Source: Rallus limicola (taxonomy: Eukaryota > Chordata > Aves > Gruiformes > Rallidae). Taken from it: DNA of 64,000 nt. The position numbers were made by a program, and so were the translations under genes. Positions within the stretch are counted from its first letter, which is position 1. Every line of letters begins with the position of its first letter. Below are positions 25,919-38,000 of this stretch, one piece after another. The notes beneath the pieces were generated by a model. It did not search any database. It was not told the origin of the DNA and saw only the letters and a program-made list of their open reading frames with translations. Location: contig JAKCOZ010000005.1 of the NCBI GenBank assembly GCA_022605955.1, positions 30,108,950 through 30,172,949 on the forward strand, written 5' to 3'.

Positions 25919-27513
25919 CTTGCCAGATTAGTGCCAAAAGGATCGCTTGAGGATGGAAGAAACATTTGCCTGGTCTGCCCAAGATGCAACACCTCAATAA
26001 TAGCTCATTAAGTAATACCTATTTCTTGACACTCACATTATTAGACGCATAAAACAGTGTTTCTGAACAATCAGAATAGTCTTTTTTGGTGCAAAAGTGA
26101 TGGATCTTTGAAAATAGATTAAGTCCTGCCTCCAACGGATTTGTTTTTTTTAAATTCAGAGGTTTTAAGTTACATTTGAGATTATTATATAAGAAATTTT
26201 TCCATCTTTTTTGATGTAGCAAAAAAGGGAGTTAATTTTTTTCATGCTCCCAGCTTTAAGACCTAAGATTTTGTTTTGAAAAACACAGCAAATAAACCCC
26301 TTTCCTGATACAAAAAATTAAATTGAATTTTATGTCACTGAACTACTCCATGTATTATTTGGGAATTTTATCAACATGCAGTGAAAGAAACACAATGCTA
26401 AGCAAAGCTTGAGAGATAAAACTGGCAGGCTTTGAGGTTAAAATTACTTTGAAAAGAATGAAGAATGGGAGAAACCCAAGAAAAAGTACTTTACAACAGT
26501 ATATTCATTACTGAATATACTACAGAACCCATCCAAGCAGCTCAAGAAAGTTGGGTTGTTTTTTTTAAAGTTTTAAAACATGCACTGAAGAGAGAGAAAG
26601 CGTTTAGACCCCTGGTTTGAATGGAATGCACCTAAGTTTCTGAGCCTTTGTCTCTCACAGTACCAAATGTGAAAAGTATCACATATTTTTATGCAACAAA
26701 TAATACGGATTAAAACTGTAAGAATAATTAAATAATGCTGAAGGACCTCAATTCTCAGAAAATATCACTGTTTACAAGTCTCATTAAAATAATAAATTAT
26801 TTAACATAGTGCCAAAAGCATTTTCTAGTTCAAGAGGTAATTAAATTTATGCCTTAGATGTGAAACAATTACTCTAGCTTTTAAAGAAATTTGCTTTAAA
26901 ATAAGCATAAATGGGAGTGAATCAAAGCTTTCAAGAGATGTAATCTGAACTGCAATTAGCCTCTTCATCCATAGAGGGGCTAGCTAAGTAATAGAAAAGC
27001 AGATGACACAGGCACTGACAACTAAGTGTTCTACAGAGCCATTCATGGTCTGACGTAGCTGCACTGAGCTGAGCCTAAAAGCCTGCTGGAGCCACCAAGA
27101 CACAAGTGTCAGGGTGCTCCATGGCTGGAGAAGCTCTTCTTCCTTCACTCAAGTGCTTGAGCTGGCAGCGGGCAGCTACCCCTCTGTCCTAAAGATTTTA
27201 AACCTAGAACATGCGTGAGGATTAAGGTTTCAGTTAAACAGATTCCTACCACGCTACAGGATACAAGCTTGATAATACAAGACTGAGATTTTTCCTTTAC
27301 TGAAGGAGTGAAAAATTAAAAATATCTTTCAAAATAGGCTCTTCTGACCTTTTTCAAACATTAAAACAATTTTCTCATTTCATTGGATTTTGGTCATAGT
27401 GAAAGAGACCCCATTTCCCTCTAAATTCATTGTGACTTAAATTGTTCTCTCTTTATATTCCAATTCCATTTGCTCTTTTCAAATTAGCTTTATTTTTTCT
27501 ACCTTTAAGAGTG

Positions 27514-27554
27514 TTTGCTATATTATATGTAAAGTATTTGCTATATTATATGTA
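27514..27554. repeat. Tandem direct repeat, 18 bp, period 23
   Basis: TTTGCTATATTATATGTA occurs at 27514-27531 and 27537-27554. Local duplication in AT-rich DNA. Confidence 0.95.
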
Positions 27555-30500
27555 TTATCAATGTGTGTATAAATATGTGCATTTTTAGGTGTCATTTATT
27601 ATGTTCTGAAGAGAAAAATAATTCAATCACAACATTTTTGCTAAATTATATACAAATATTATCTTCTAAGTTCGAGTTACTTTTCCTCAGATAAACTACT
27701 CTCATGCCAAGAAAGCCATTTTGATGGTGCGATTTTCCAAATAAAACATTGTGTAAGGACCAACTGTTGCAACAGTGACAAAAATAATCCCTTGGCTAAG
27801 CTTACTCCTGCCAACAATAATGTTGATATGCACAAACAAAAGTAAACAAAGAGCAACCACATTGCTTGGTACTAAACACTATAAATAGCATTTATTTTTG
27901 CCAAATACAAGGCAAAATAGGAAATGCATATATGTCAAGCTACCTAAAAGCTAATTAAAGCAAGGCTAACTAAAAATTATGGTATTGGATCTAAATTCCC
28001 AACACTAATAAAAGCCCTTAGTTTACTATAATAGCTGCTTGAAGTGGAATTACCAGGAGTAAAATTGTCATTGTTATAATGAGGAAATACAACATTTCTT
28101 TAAGAATTAGGAAGAGCCAAAAATTGTTTACATGAGGTTCAGAAAAAGGATCTATTTTTGGATGATTAATAAGGCATCAGCAGTCATTAGGACATCACAG
28201 CTGTCCATATACACATTGGTTGTCTGCTCCAAGTATGAAATAAAAAGCATCTTCTTAAACTGATTTCAGTGTGGTTTAAATCAAAGATGCATTAGCTAAC
28301 AACTGAAGCAGGATAAATGGCCTTTACAGCATAATAACACGTTAAACTGCCACAGTTTAGTTGTGTATTTTAAGTGTGCCCCCCTGCTTTTCTTTAATTG
28401 AGAGAAAGATCAGCTCTCTAACATGATTAATAACACTTACAAACAATCCTGGTTTCCAGATTTGCTATTTATTAATATAAATCTATTCCCAGTCTTGATG
28501 TTGGTATTTCACAGCATGCTTCTAAGCAAAATAGGAACAAATGAAATTACTATTGAAGAGTATATCCAGTATGCAATGTCAATCCTTTTAAGAGCCTTAC
28601 TTCTATTTTACTTTCAACTTCCCCCCTTAAGGTCAATTCATTAGAGAAGTATAAGACCATTAGGAAGATGCATCATATTAGATAAATCCTCCATAAAATG
28701 GAAGATTCTTCAACCCAGACACATACAGTCCCTGTTTGGGATCTGGGCATAAATTGTTACAGTCTTTGGTAGAAAGGGCATAATCTGTTTCTCCTCTACA
28801 TGGAACATTATGGATTAGCAAATCTAAAACACAGGAAGGTACACAATACAGAGAATTAGATAACAGACAAGGAAAGCTTTGCAAAAATCTTTTTGTTTGC
28901 CTAAGAAAAAGAATCTGTATTACTGGAGGATTTAAGAGAATAAAATCAAACAAATGACAGGAATTCGACTATTGATCTTTCTTTGCTGCGACGGAAGGAT
29001 AAAGTAGGCAACCTCATATGACCTAAAGATCATGATACTGACAGATTTTCTATCTAGCATGAATGGGGACAAAGTATATGGCTAAACATGTATTACTAAT
29101 TTTTATATTATTTATTTACTTAATTGTCAAGCACCACTCTCCTTGTCCATAATCAAGATTAAATCTTGCTTATGCCTATCTACGGTGATATTGGGTCAAA
29201 AAATGCTAACCTTAGCATGACTGCAATAAAACTGACATCATACAGAGAAAACTGTTTTGTACATCTGCAAGTTTTGGTCATTAACTTAGTAAATCAAAAG
29301 TAATTTAATACATGTGGCTTTTTTTTTTTTTAATTAAAATATAAACTATCCTAAGAAAATTGACAAGTATTAGCTTTGCTGTAAGAGCAGTTAATGTTAC
29401 CCAACCTTGCTACGTAGATGCCATGTTATGTTTCTATCCGTGCAACAGATGTATGGTGGAAGCAAGGTACCATTCCCTCATTCTATATAACTCTTAAGCA
29501 GCTTGTAACATACCAGAGAGATCACAGTACACTATGGGAAAACTATTGCAAAGGTTATATAACATACGAACAGCTACTCCTCTCAAAGCAAACTATTATT
29601 TAATCTAGAACATGTTTTTCTGTAAGAAAGGAAATACAGTATAGCTGTTTTCATCATACTGACAATCACATTTAGAAAAAAATTAATCACTGCCATGAAG
29701 AAAGAAAATTCTTGCAGTAAACAAACCACTTACCAGGCTTAAAACTTTGAGGAGGGTCTGGATTCTGTGCCCTTTACAGGGCTGCAGTAAGTTGACTTAA
29801 AATTTGACTACTACTGATCAGTGTAACTATTTATAAAGCACACATGTGTAAGTTTGCAGGATAAAAGGTTTCAGTCATTAGTGCAAAATAGCATTCATGT
29901 AGACAAACAATTATGTCACAGTAGAGTCAAACTGATTTCAGACAGCTCGATGAGGAAAACTTGTAATTTAGAGATCATCTCCATTTAAAAATCAGCTTTC
30001 ATGGGTGACAGAGGGGGCCTGTTGGAAGTTTTAGCAACATGACGTTTCTGGATAAAGCTGTAAATTTTTTCTTACTTCTAAAAGGAAAGCTAAATATTCT
30101 ATTAATAAAATACTGTTCATTACTTTTGCTTGTAGTGATTACAAACATATTATAATTCTAAATACAGTGTGTTTGTTGATGGATTACAGTGATTTAAATT
30201 TGTTAGTTTATTAGCTTTTAAACTATTGATATTTTCTGCAGTGATCATTCAGACTGTATTACTTTAGTATGTTGCCACAAGAAATAAAATGTATATAATA
30301 CCCCTCAAGAGGTAAGGTTAGCCTAAGGTTTACTTCTAAAAATTTCAAAAATAGAGACCCGAATGTCAGTTTTCCACATTCCCACCCTTGACTTCTCAAA
30401 TGCCTATAGTTTTTCCTTACAAGCACTATTTCCACAAAAGTATTATTTGGGAAAAGCTGAAGAGACTTTTATTCTAAATGCTGCACCTTAAAACTGAACT

Positions 30501-31526
30501 TTCTGCTGTCTAAACTTTCATACAATATGTGTTTTATATGATATCGTAGCAGCTTTTATGGTAGAAAACAGGAAACTACTAGCATTTGAAGTCACCTGTT
30601 AAGCAGACTGAAGCCGAGTTGTGTGTTTCTTTCATTTCCTGAAAATATCATGTAACCGTTACCTACCTATAAGAATTTAAAAACAAAACAAATAAAACAG
30701 CTTTTTGAGATCAAAATAAATGCTAGTCAGAATCTCAAGTTATAATTTGGTATTGCAGCTGGTGGGTACTATCGCAGCAGATCATCTACAGAAGTACAAA
30801 AGAAGGCTCAGCAATAACTTTTCCTCAGCAGATACCAAGTGTAAGCAATAATTTGAGGTCCTTTACCCTTACAAATTGCCACCTTCTCAAGAAAAGCCAC
30901 CAAAATATTTCACCAATAACTGTACAGAATCCAAATCATTATGCAAACTCTGGGTTTTCATTTAAAAAGACTTCTACTACAAAAAAAAGCAGACTCATAT
31001 TTCAGTAACAAGGATCTCCAAAATTAAAGTGATCCATAATTCATTCAATCCCTTATGCACTGTATCAGTCAATAATTTCAGTGGCATCCATCCATTCACA
31101 TGCAGACACAAGATAAGTTGCGTATTTCCATAACTTTGAAACATTTACATTAATAGAACAGAAACATTCTTATTTTATATTCTTAAAATCATAATGCATT
31201 TTATTTTTAGAAGTCAGGATTTCCTTTCTCTATAGAGGTTACAACACAGCAAATGAATGATACTGAAAAGCAGAGAATTTTTGCCGAAGAGGACTGCCTA
31301 AATTCTCAATTAATTGTGGCAGTCACTATTAATTCACTTGTAACACTCATGAGATTTTTACCAAGGGCAAAGCTATCATGAAAATATTAGATTTTCATTT
31401 ATGCATGAAGAAAATACAACAAGGCTTCATGGTTTTGCTGTTAAAAACATCGGTTAGCATTCAAAGACTACAGCTTTAAAACTAACCCAAACAGGAATTT
31501 AAATAAAAGTCCACAGTACGGCTATT

Positions 31527-31544
31527 AAAAAAAAAAAAAAAAAA
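31527..31544. repeat. Poly(A) tract, 18 bp
   Basis: Uninterrupted run of 18 A. The sequence upstream was inspected for a retrocopy and none was recognised. Confidence 0.95.
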
Positions 31545-31751
31545 CATGTAGTGACATTTGAGTAAGAACAGGAACTAATGCCTGCTCGAGCAGCAGTGGT
31601 ATTTCCACCTCATTTGAGGATGTTACTTGCTGTGCTTCAGACATCTCTGAAATGGTTAAGTGTCTCTAGACCTGTCTAGTGACTGCATTTGCACTTGCCA
31701 GGCAGCCAAACAGATAGATAGGCAATAAATGCCTATTTCCCATCTTTTCTA

Positions 31752-32565
31752 TAATCACAGAGTGATTTGGGTTGAGAGAGACATTAAAGACCATCTAGTT
31801 CCAACCATTGGCAGGGATGGTCTCCACTATATCACATTGCCCAAACTCCCATCCAACCTGACCTTCAACTCTTTCAGGGAGGTGGCATCTACAGCCTCTC
31901 TGGACAACTCCAGAACTCCACGTGGGGTCTTGTGAGAGCAGAGCAGAGCAGAGGGGCAGAATCACCTCCCGTGTGACCAGCAGGTCACACTTTTGATGCA
32001 GCCCAGGACATGGATTGCTTTCTGAGCTGCAAGTACACATTGTCAGGTTATGCTGAGCTTCTCATTAACCAACACCCCCCACATCCTTCTCCTCAGAGCT
32101 ACTCTCAATGCATTCTCCACCCAGCCTGTAGTTGTGCTTAGGATTGCCCCAACCCATGTGCAGGACCTTGCCTCTGGCCTTATTGAACTTTATGACGTTC
32201 ACACAGGCTCCCTTCTCAAGCTGGTCAAGGTTCCTCTGGATGGCATCCTTTCCCTCTAGCATATCAACCATACCACATACCACATGCACCTTGTTAAGGG
32301 TGCACTCAATCCCACTGCCCATGTTGCTAACAAAGATGTCAAACAGTGTCAGCCTCAATACCGATTCTTGAGGAACACCACTCATCACCGGTCTCCACTT
32401 GGACAACAAGCCATTTACCACAATTCTTTGAGTGCAACCATCCAGCCAATTCCTTACCTACCAAGTGGTGCACCCATCAAATCCATGTCTCTTCAACTTA
32501 AAGAAAAGGATGTTCAAATGCTTTGCACAAATCCAGGTCCAGGCAATCAGATCTCCCTGGCAATA
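31752..32565 (-). mobile_element. CR1 LINE fragment with internal deletion
   Basis: The longest CR1 remnant here. Minus-strand pieces read, in element order, as DLCKAFEHP-like sequence, VNGLLSKWRPVMSGVPQ(E)SV, FDIFVSNMGSGIECTLNK, AIQRNLDQLEKGA, SSSEEKDVGG and EVILPLCSAL. A jump at about 31905-31920 then leads directly to the C-terminal LPERVEG and 3'-end region. The metal-binding Asp motif expected after ECTLNK (FADD in active CR1) is lost to small frame changes. The 3' tail 'ATCACTCTGTGATT' is at 31752-31766. Confidence 0.88.
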
Positions 32566-33079
32566 AGCTTTCAGTTGTACAGGAATGAAAAGCGTTAGAA
32601 AAGTTTATGAAGAGTAGTCCTGACCCCCTTGATACTATTTACATTGCAGTACTACCCAAGACAGGTTTACATCAAGTCCATTTGTCAGAGGTACAAAACC
32701 AAAGACAAATGTCTGATGAACAAGGATCTTGCATTGGAAAGTTAAAGAACTGAAAAAATCTTGAAAGGTTAGGAAGACACGTGACTAGAGCAAGGAAGAA
32801 ATATGCTTAGACCAGAGGCATAGAAAAGACCTTGATGTCTTGTGAGCCTTGAAGATAGCAGCAAGGAGTCAGGTTTACAAGGGTTAAAGCAGTGAATGCG
32901 AAGACCAGTGTAGGTCCTTTCTTCCTTTTGGCCTTTGCGTTCCTGAGAAAGTATGAGGTTTGCTTCTGATCTAATCATTATGTGAAATGTAAAAGTTTCT
33001 AAGATTATAGCCATTAAACCAGCCAGGAACCATTCTCTGGATCCAAGGCTAAGTGGCATGGAAATGGCTTACTGCCATA

Positions 33080-33304
33080 CGTGATGAAATTATTTGAGTG
33101 TTTTCTCAATGTCTGAGTTACTGGACTTATTTCTTTACATCTGCTTGATCCTGGCATCATCTTTGTTGTATCTTTGTTTGTAATATAACTTTTACAAGTT
33201 GTTGTCATAGTTGACCCCCCTCTCCCCAGAAGCAGGGAGAGGAGCCTCCCACTGTTTATTTTAAACAGTCCCTTAGACAAGCTAGGACCCAAAACACCAG
33301 GACA
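33080..33304 (-). mobile_element. LTR-like element, copy A of an inverted pair
   Basis: On the minus strand it begins TGTCCTGGTGTTTTGGG, a start commonly seen in avian endogenous-retrovirus LTRs. It ends ...CAAATAATTTCATCACG. Its distal 120 bp is nearly identical to copy B at 34202-34403 in the opposite orientation (shared AAGATGATGCCAGGATCAAG, CAGACATTGAGAAAACACTC). There is no coding content and no clear target-site duplication. Calling it a solo LTR is inference; another short interspersed repeat is possible. Confidence 0.6.
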
Positions 33305-34201
33305 TCATCTGCAAGAGTGGAATTTGGCATGGTTTAAACTGTATCCAGGAAGCATGCAATTAAACAACTAAAAAGTTTATGTGATTTTGGGGCAGTGCTT
33401 GAGTCTGTATTCTTATTTTGATTTATAGATATATTTTGAGATATAACTTCACAGAACCATCACCATTCCTAACACCAGTTAAGCTTCTTAACGCTTTAAT
33501 ATATGTGGTGTCATTTCTTTTTACTTTTTTCCTCCAATCCTTGGTTAATTACATGTTCCATAAAGCACAACATGCTATCTGCAGCATAGAAGTTAATAAG
33601 CCTTTTCCAAGTGGGACATCAAAAAGAAGCAAATTTCTTATTTTTCATGATGTAAACAAAATATTTTAGATAACAAATATTCACATAAAAAATATTTTGA
33701 TAATTCTGTTTACAACAGTGATTTGCCACAGATAGCACAGTCCTTTATCTCTTTAACCTCAAGAACAGATTACTTTGCCCACACACACTAACTTGGCCTG
33801 GCACACAACTATAACCTTTTACGCAGTTGCCATCTATGGAATAACTATGGCCACAAAGGAAAAACATAGTTGAACTCCCTTACAGAAGTATTAGTGAAAC
33901 AGATGAAGCATGGCCATGGTGAAATGTAGGAACATGGCTATTTTGCGGAGAGCCTGACCTCTGAACAACCTTTTTGTCAGCCTCTTTCAGTACAGGTTGT
34001 TCCCTGTGGCCATTCAGGGCAGGAGTTGCTTCCTTTCCATAATATTTTTAAACAAACATGTTCTCTCACTACCTATGCCTCCTGCCACTGCATGTTGGCT
34101 TGACTTCTGTCACTCAAATTGCTCACTGCCAAAAATACTGAGTATACATGACATTACTCATGGTACTTGTAATGCAGTCTTTAAAAACTCCCAGTTCAGA
34201 G

Positions 34202-34403
34202 TGTCCTGGTTTTCGGTGGGGTTTTGGGATTATACAGGAAGTTTCTGATAGCTGGGGGTGGGGGGAATTACTGTTACTTAGCGTTTTGTAAAAGTTATAT
34301 TGCATCTTCCAATGCAACGAAGATGATGCCAGGATCAAGCAGATGTAAAGAAGTCAGTCCAGTAACTCAGACATTGAGAAAACACTCAAATAATTTCATC
34401 ACA
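34202..34403 (+). mobile_element. LTR-like element, copy B of an inverted pair
   Basis: Begins TGTCCTGGTTTTCGGTGGGG and ends CATCACA, so it has the TG...CA ends expected of an LTR. It shares the GTAAAAGTTATATT and AAGATGATGCCAGGATCAAG blocks with copy A. The proximal halves of A and B differ much more than the distal halves. Flanking 5-mers (CAGAG and TAAAA) do not match. The pair faces head to head with about 0.9 kb of unrelated sequence between. Confidence 0.6.
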
Positions 34404-34668
34404 TAAAAATTGTAAAAGTTCATTGCCACGCAAATTAAACACACTTGTGTAGCTGGCTTCTCTACCATGTAGATTAAGAGGTTGATTCAATAGAAATATT
34501 CGGAAAAGTAGTAATAATGAACACACAATAAACCTTAAAAGATAAACTCTTCATTGCATCATTTTGCAGCCAAATATATTATCACATATGCTCCATAATT
34601 TCCCTGAAAATTTTCACTGGCAGAAGCCTTAAGGGAGACCACTGACAGTTTGTGTTTTCTCCATTATT

Positions 34669-35034
34669 TCATACTGCGAGTTTGGGAGCGCTGTTCTGCT
34701 GACACAGACCCATTAACGCCACATTTCTCTTTCTAAGGCAACATGGAGACCCCAGCAGAAAGGCTCCCACAATTCCTGTATAGGTTCTCTGTGCAGGCCA
34801 ACACTGTCCATCCCAGTACAGAATTATGGAGCTCCCTGTGAAACGTTTAGAAGAACGTGACAACGGTGTCAGATTGTTGACAGGCATCCACTTATGTAGA
34901 TGCTTCATGAACAGATTGCAGTTCTCACCAAAGAGGTTGAGAAATGGAGCAGAAATTTTCATGCCTATCAGGGAGCAGGCAGAAAAAGGATGATGAATCA
35001 CAAAAAAAAAAAATCCCCATATAAAATAATTCAA
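34669..35034 (-). other. Unrecognised block with a 121-codon chance-level open frame
   Basis: The block looks somewhat more GC-rich than nearby intron. The minus-strand frame begins in a T-rich stretch and includes GENCNLFMKHLHKW and SSIILYWDGQCWPAQR. I recognise no domain and no splice pattern compatible with PRKD1. On the + strand the block ends in a run of A (about 34999-35013), which superficially resembles a retrocopy tail, but no parent gene is recognised. Confidence 0.35.
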
Positions 35035-38000
35035 GCATTTTTTCTTGTTCTTTTAATCAAAAAAACTATTTCAGACTGACTGGAGCTCCATGCTTAAAAG
35101 CAATCACTGTTTCTGAAGTTGCAGTCTTACTCATTTTATGTCATGTACAACATCTGGGAAAACAAACTCCAAATTTAAAAAAAGATGAAAAGCAACCAAT
35201 TCAAGAACCAATTCTACACGTTATTTGAGAAACAATGAAATGAAACCCCAAGCCCCTCATTTCTGTAAGAGTCTTCCACTAGATCTGTTTTAACTATTTC
35301 TGAGCAAGCATTGCATTAATTCAGGAGATTGAGTCACATACGTAACAACAGACTACACAGGCATAAAACATTCACCTTTTTCCAGATTGCACAGCATGTA
35401 AAGTACTTACATGCAGTCGAAGTTTCTGTGTATGATGTAAGAAATCTAGACAATTCTAACAAAGAGATCATTCTTACTTGTTTATGCCTCTACTCCCAAA
35501 ATATACTTTGTTTCCTTGAAGATAGATGTCACTAAGTAACTGTTTAAATAACTTTTTGCAAAGAAACAGAAAATAAAACTCTATCAAGACTACTGCTTTA
35601 AAGTATTCCCAAGGATATGCTTACCTCATGAAAATACAGACCTCCCTTACATATTGAGTAAAGTGTTAAGAGAAATTTTGAAAATTACTTTTACATCGAC
35701 TAACAACATTCATTCTATATTCCAGGAAATCAAGTATGAGCCATTTGAAAAATACTTGCAAAGGGCTCTCTTCTACTGAATTTCACAGAATGTGGATGGC
35801 TTTTTGAGCATAATCAGCACTTTGGTTCAACTTTTAGTACTAACAACTAGTTTGTTCCTTGCTCCATTGTCTACTGTGCTTCCATTTATTAATAACTAGA
35901 ATCCTCATTATTAAAGGCTAGAGGTAACACTAAATAATAAGATTACTGGTTCCCTAATCCTATAATTAATATCAACAGGAGGAGATTATAGCAGGAGAAA
36001 AGGCTGAGGGCACTTAATGTTGGACACCAGTTCATCATGAGCACACATACCGAGAACCAGGTCTGCACAGGGGCTCTAAATAAGAACTCCTAATATTGTG
36101 GTTTTATATAGTAATTCCTCATTCAAAACGTGGCTTAGAAAAGCCAAAGCTAAGAGGAAACCAGTACAGAATACAAGAACAGAAATGTCTGTAATTGATT
36201 GTTTTATGCAAATGTAGCAGCTTTCATATATTACTAGAGATATATACAGACTTCTAGATAGTGAGTCACTCAGGAAGAGGCCATTTGGGTTTCTACCTGA
36301 AAGTTTCAAAAGCTAGACTGTATAACTTCTCAAACATAGTCCTAATGATTAGGATAGGACAAGATCACTAAAGGCACAGAAATCATTGAAAGATGTGAGA
36401 TCACAAACAGATCAAAGTTTATGTCTCTGTAATGGGCACTCAACAGAAACTGGAAAACTGAGACATTAAAAATAAAATTCTCCCAAGAGCAAAGGCCTAA
36501 AGTCAGCTTCCCCTCCCCAAGCATCTTGTCAGCTGTATGTCCTTTAATAACACATATCTGAAGGAAAATCTCTCAGCACCTTCAGGCATAAAGATTAAAT
36601 ATATGTTTAAATCTTCTGTGAATCTAGGAACACATCTTCAGGACTAGGAAAATAATTTAAAGACAAGCACATAAATAGAGCTTAACAGTATTTTTAAATT
36701 TATTTCAAAAAATAAATGCACTAAACACAGAAACCACCGGGTTGCAAAAGGAGATTTAAAGTATATGTCTTATGTAAACAGAAACAATGTTCAAAACAGA
36801 AAGTTGACAGCAAGAGATATAAATAGAAAGTTATGAGTTGTAGAAAACCACTAAGGAAAGCCAGAAGATAGGAGGAAATATTACTGTCAGCATACTTTAA
36901 GGCACATTAAAAATGTTGCGAATACTTTAGAAACAAAAAGAACTATAAGGATTCTACCATCCATAAATATTTATCAATCACTTTCCTTCCCCACTCTCCG
37001 CCCCTACAGTTTGGGAAAAGGCACTGCTAGGTATTAAAGATGGAACACTTTTTGTTCTAGGGAGTTCAAAAAAACTTTAAAGCAAAATTGAAAGAGCTGT
37101 AAAGTCAATGGTTGGGTTCTCAAGCAATCAAGAGGAGGAAAAATAATATGTTGCTTTTAAAAATGGGAACAGAGCTACATGCATAACTGTAACCTTCTCA
37201 AAATAATGGACCAAAAGATATACAGTTGAACAAATGAAAACATACTATTTAACTACCACCTCGGCTTATGGAAAAACTAGGTAACTCGGTGATGTAATGA
37301 GTCTGTAATTGACTGCACAAACATAACTTAACAGTCACACAAAGTCAGACTCCGCAAAATACAACATCAGCCCCGTGGAAACATGGACTGCAAGCTTCCC
37401 TGATGTAACAGGGACTCTAATCTGAAAAGCAATGATGAAATTTTGCTTTAGTAGGTAATTGGCTGAAGACGCACTCTTAGTGAATTGCTTGTCATAAACT
37501 GGGGGATATCAAAGAAGCATATGGATTTATTACCTCTGCTTCTAGCACTGATGCAACTGCAAGTCTGTACACTCATACCTAGGCATTGAACATTCATAAA
37601 TCTGGTACACCAGAGAAAGAATTCAGGGAAAAATGATAGAATTATCACAGAGTGGAACTCATGTGTGACAGCAAGGGGTTAAAATGTTTTAATTTCTAAA
37701 GGAAGGTCAGGATGCAATTTGATCATTTTTGATAAGCATCAGTATGAGAAAGTGAAATCTGATTATCTATTGATTCATCTGCCTTGTAGAAAAAGAAACA
37801 GTAAGTTCCAATTTCTGGCATCTGAGGCTATGTAGAATTAGGCTGCACAACTATTTTGCTGGTCCAATTTCTATTTTTTTCTTTTGTTTCTTAAGTAATT
37901 AAAACAAGTGCTTACTTAAGAACAAATACGGTAGTGCTATTTCCACATTATTGGATTTTTGTTCCTAAAAGAGACTCTAGATGTCAAGGAATTCATTCAG

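Noticed and set aside
32065..32421. 118-codon minus-strand frame resembling a protein-coding gene.
   Set aside because: It is the reverse-transcriptase region of the CR1 copy at 31752-32565, already annotated as a mobile element.
33080..34403. A single endogenous provirus bounded by two LTRs.
   Set aside because: The two LTR-like copies are inverted relative to each other, and the 0.9 kb between them shows no gag, pol or env similarity.
34669..35034. Retrocopy (processed pseudogene) ending in the A run at about 35000.
   Set aside because: No parent protein is recognised in any frame, there is no polyadenylation signal before the A run, and CR1 machinery does not normally make poly(A)-tailed retrocopies in birds. 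Kept only as an unclassified block.
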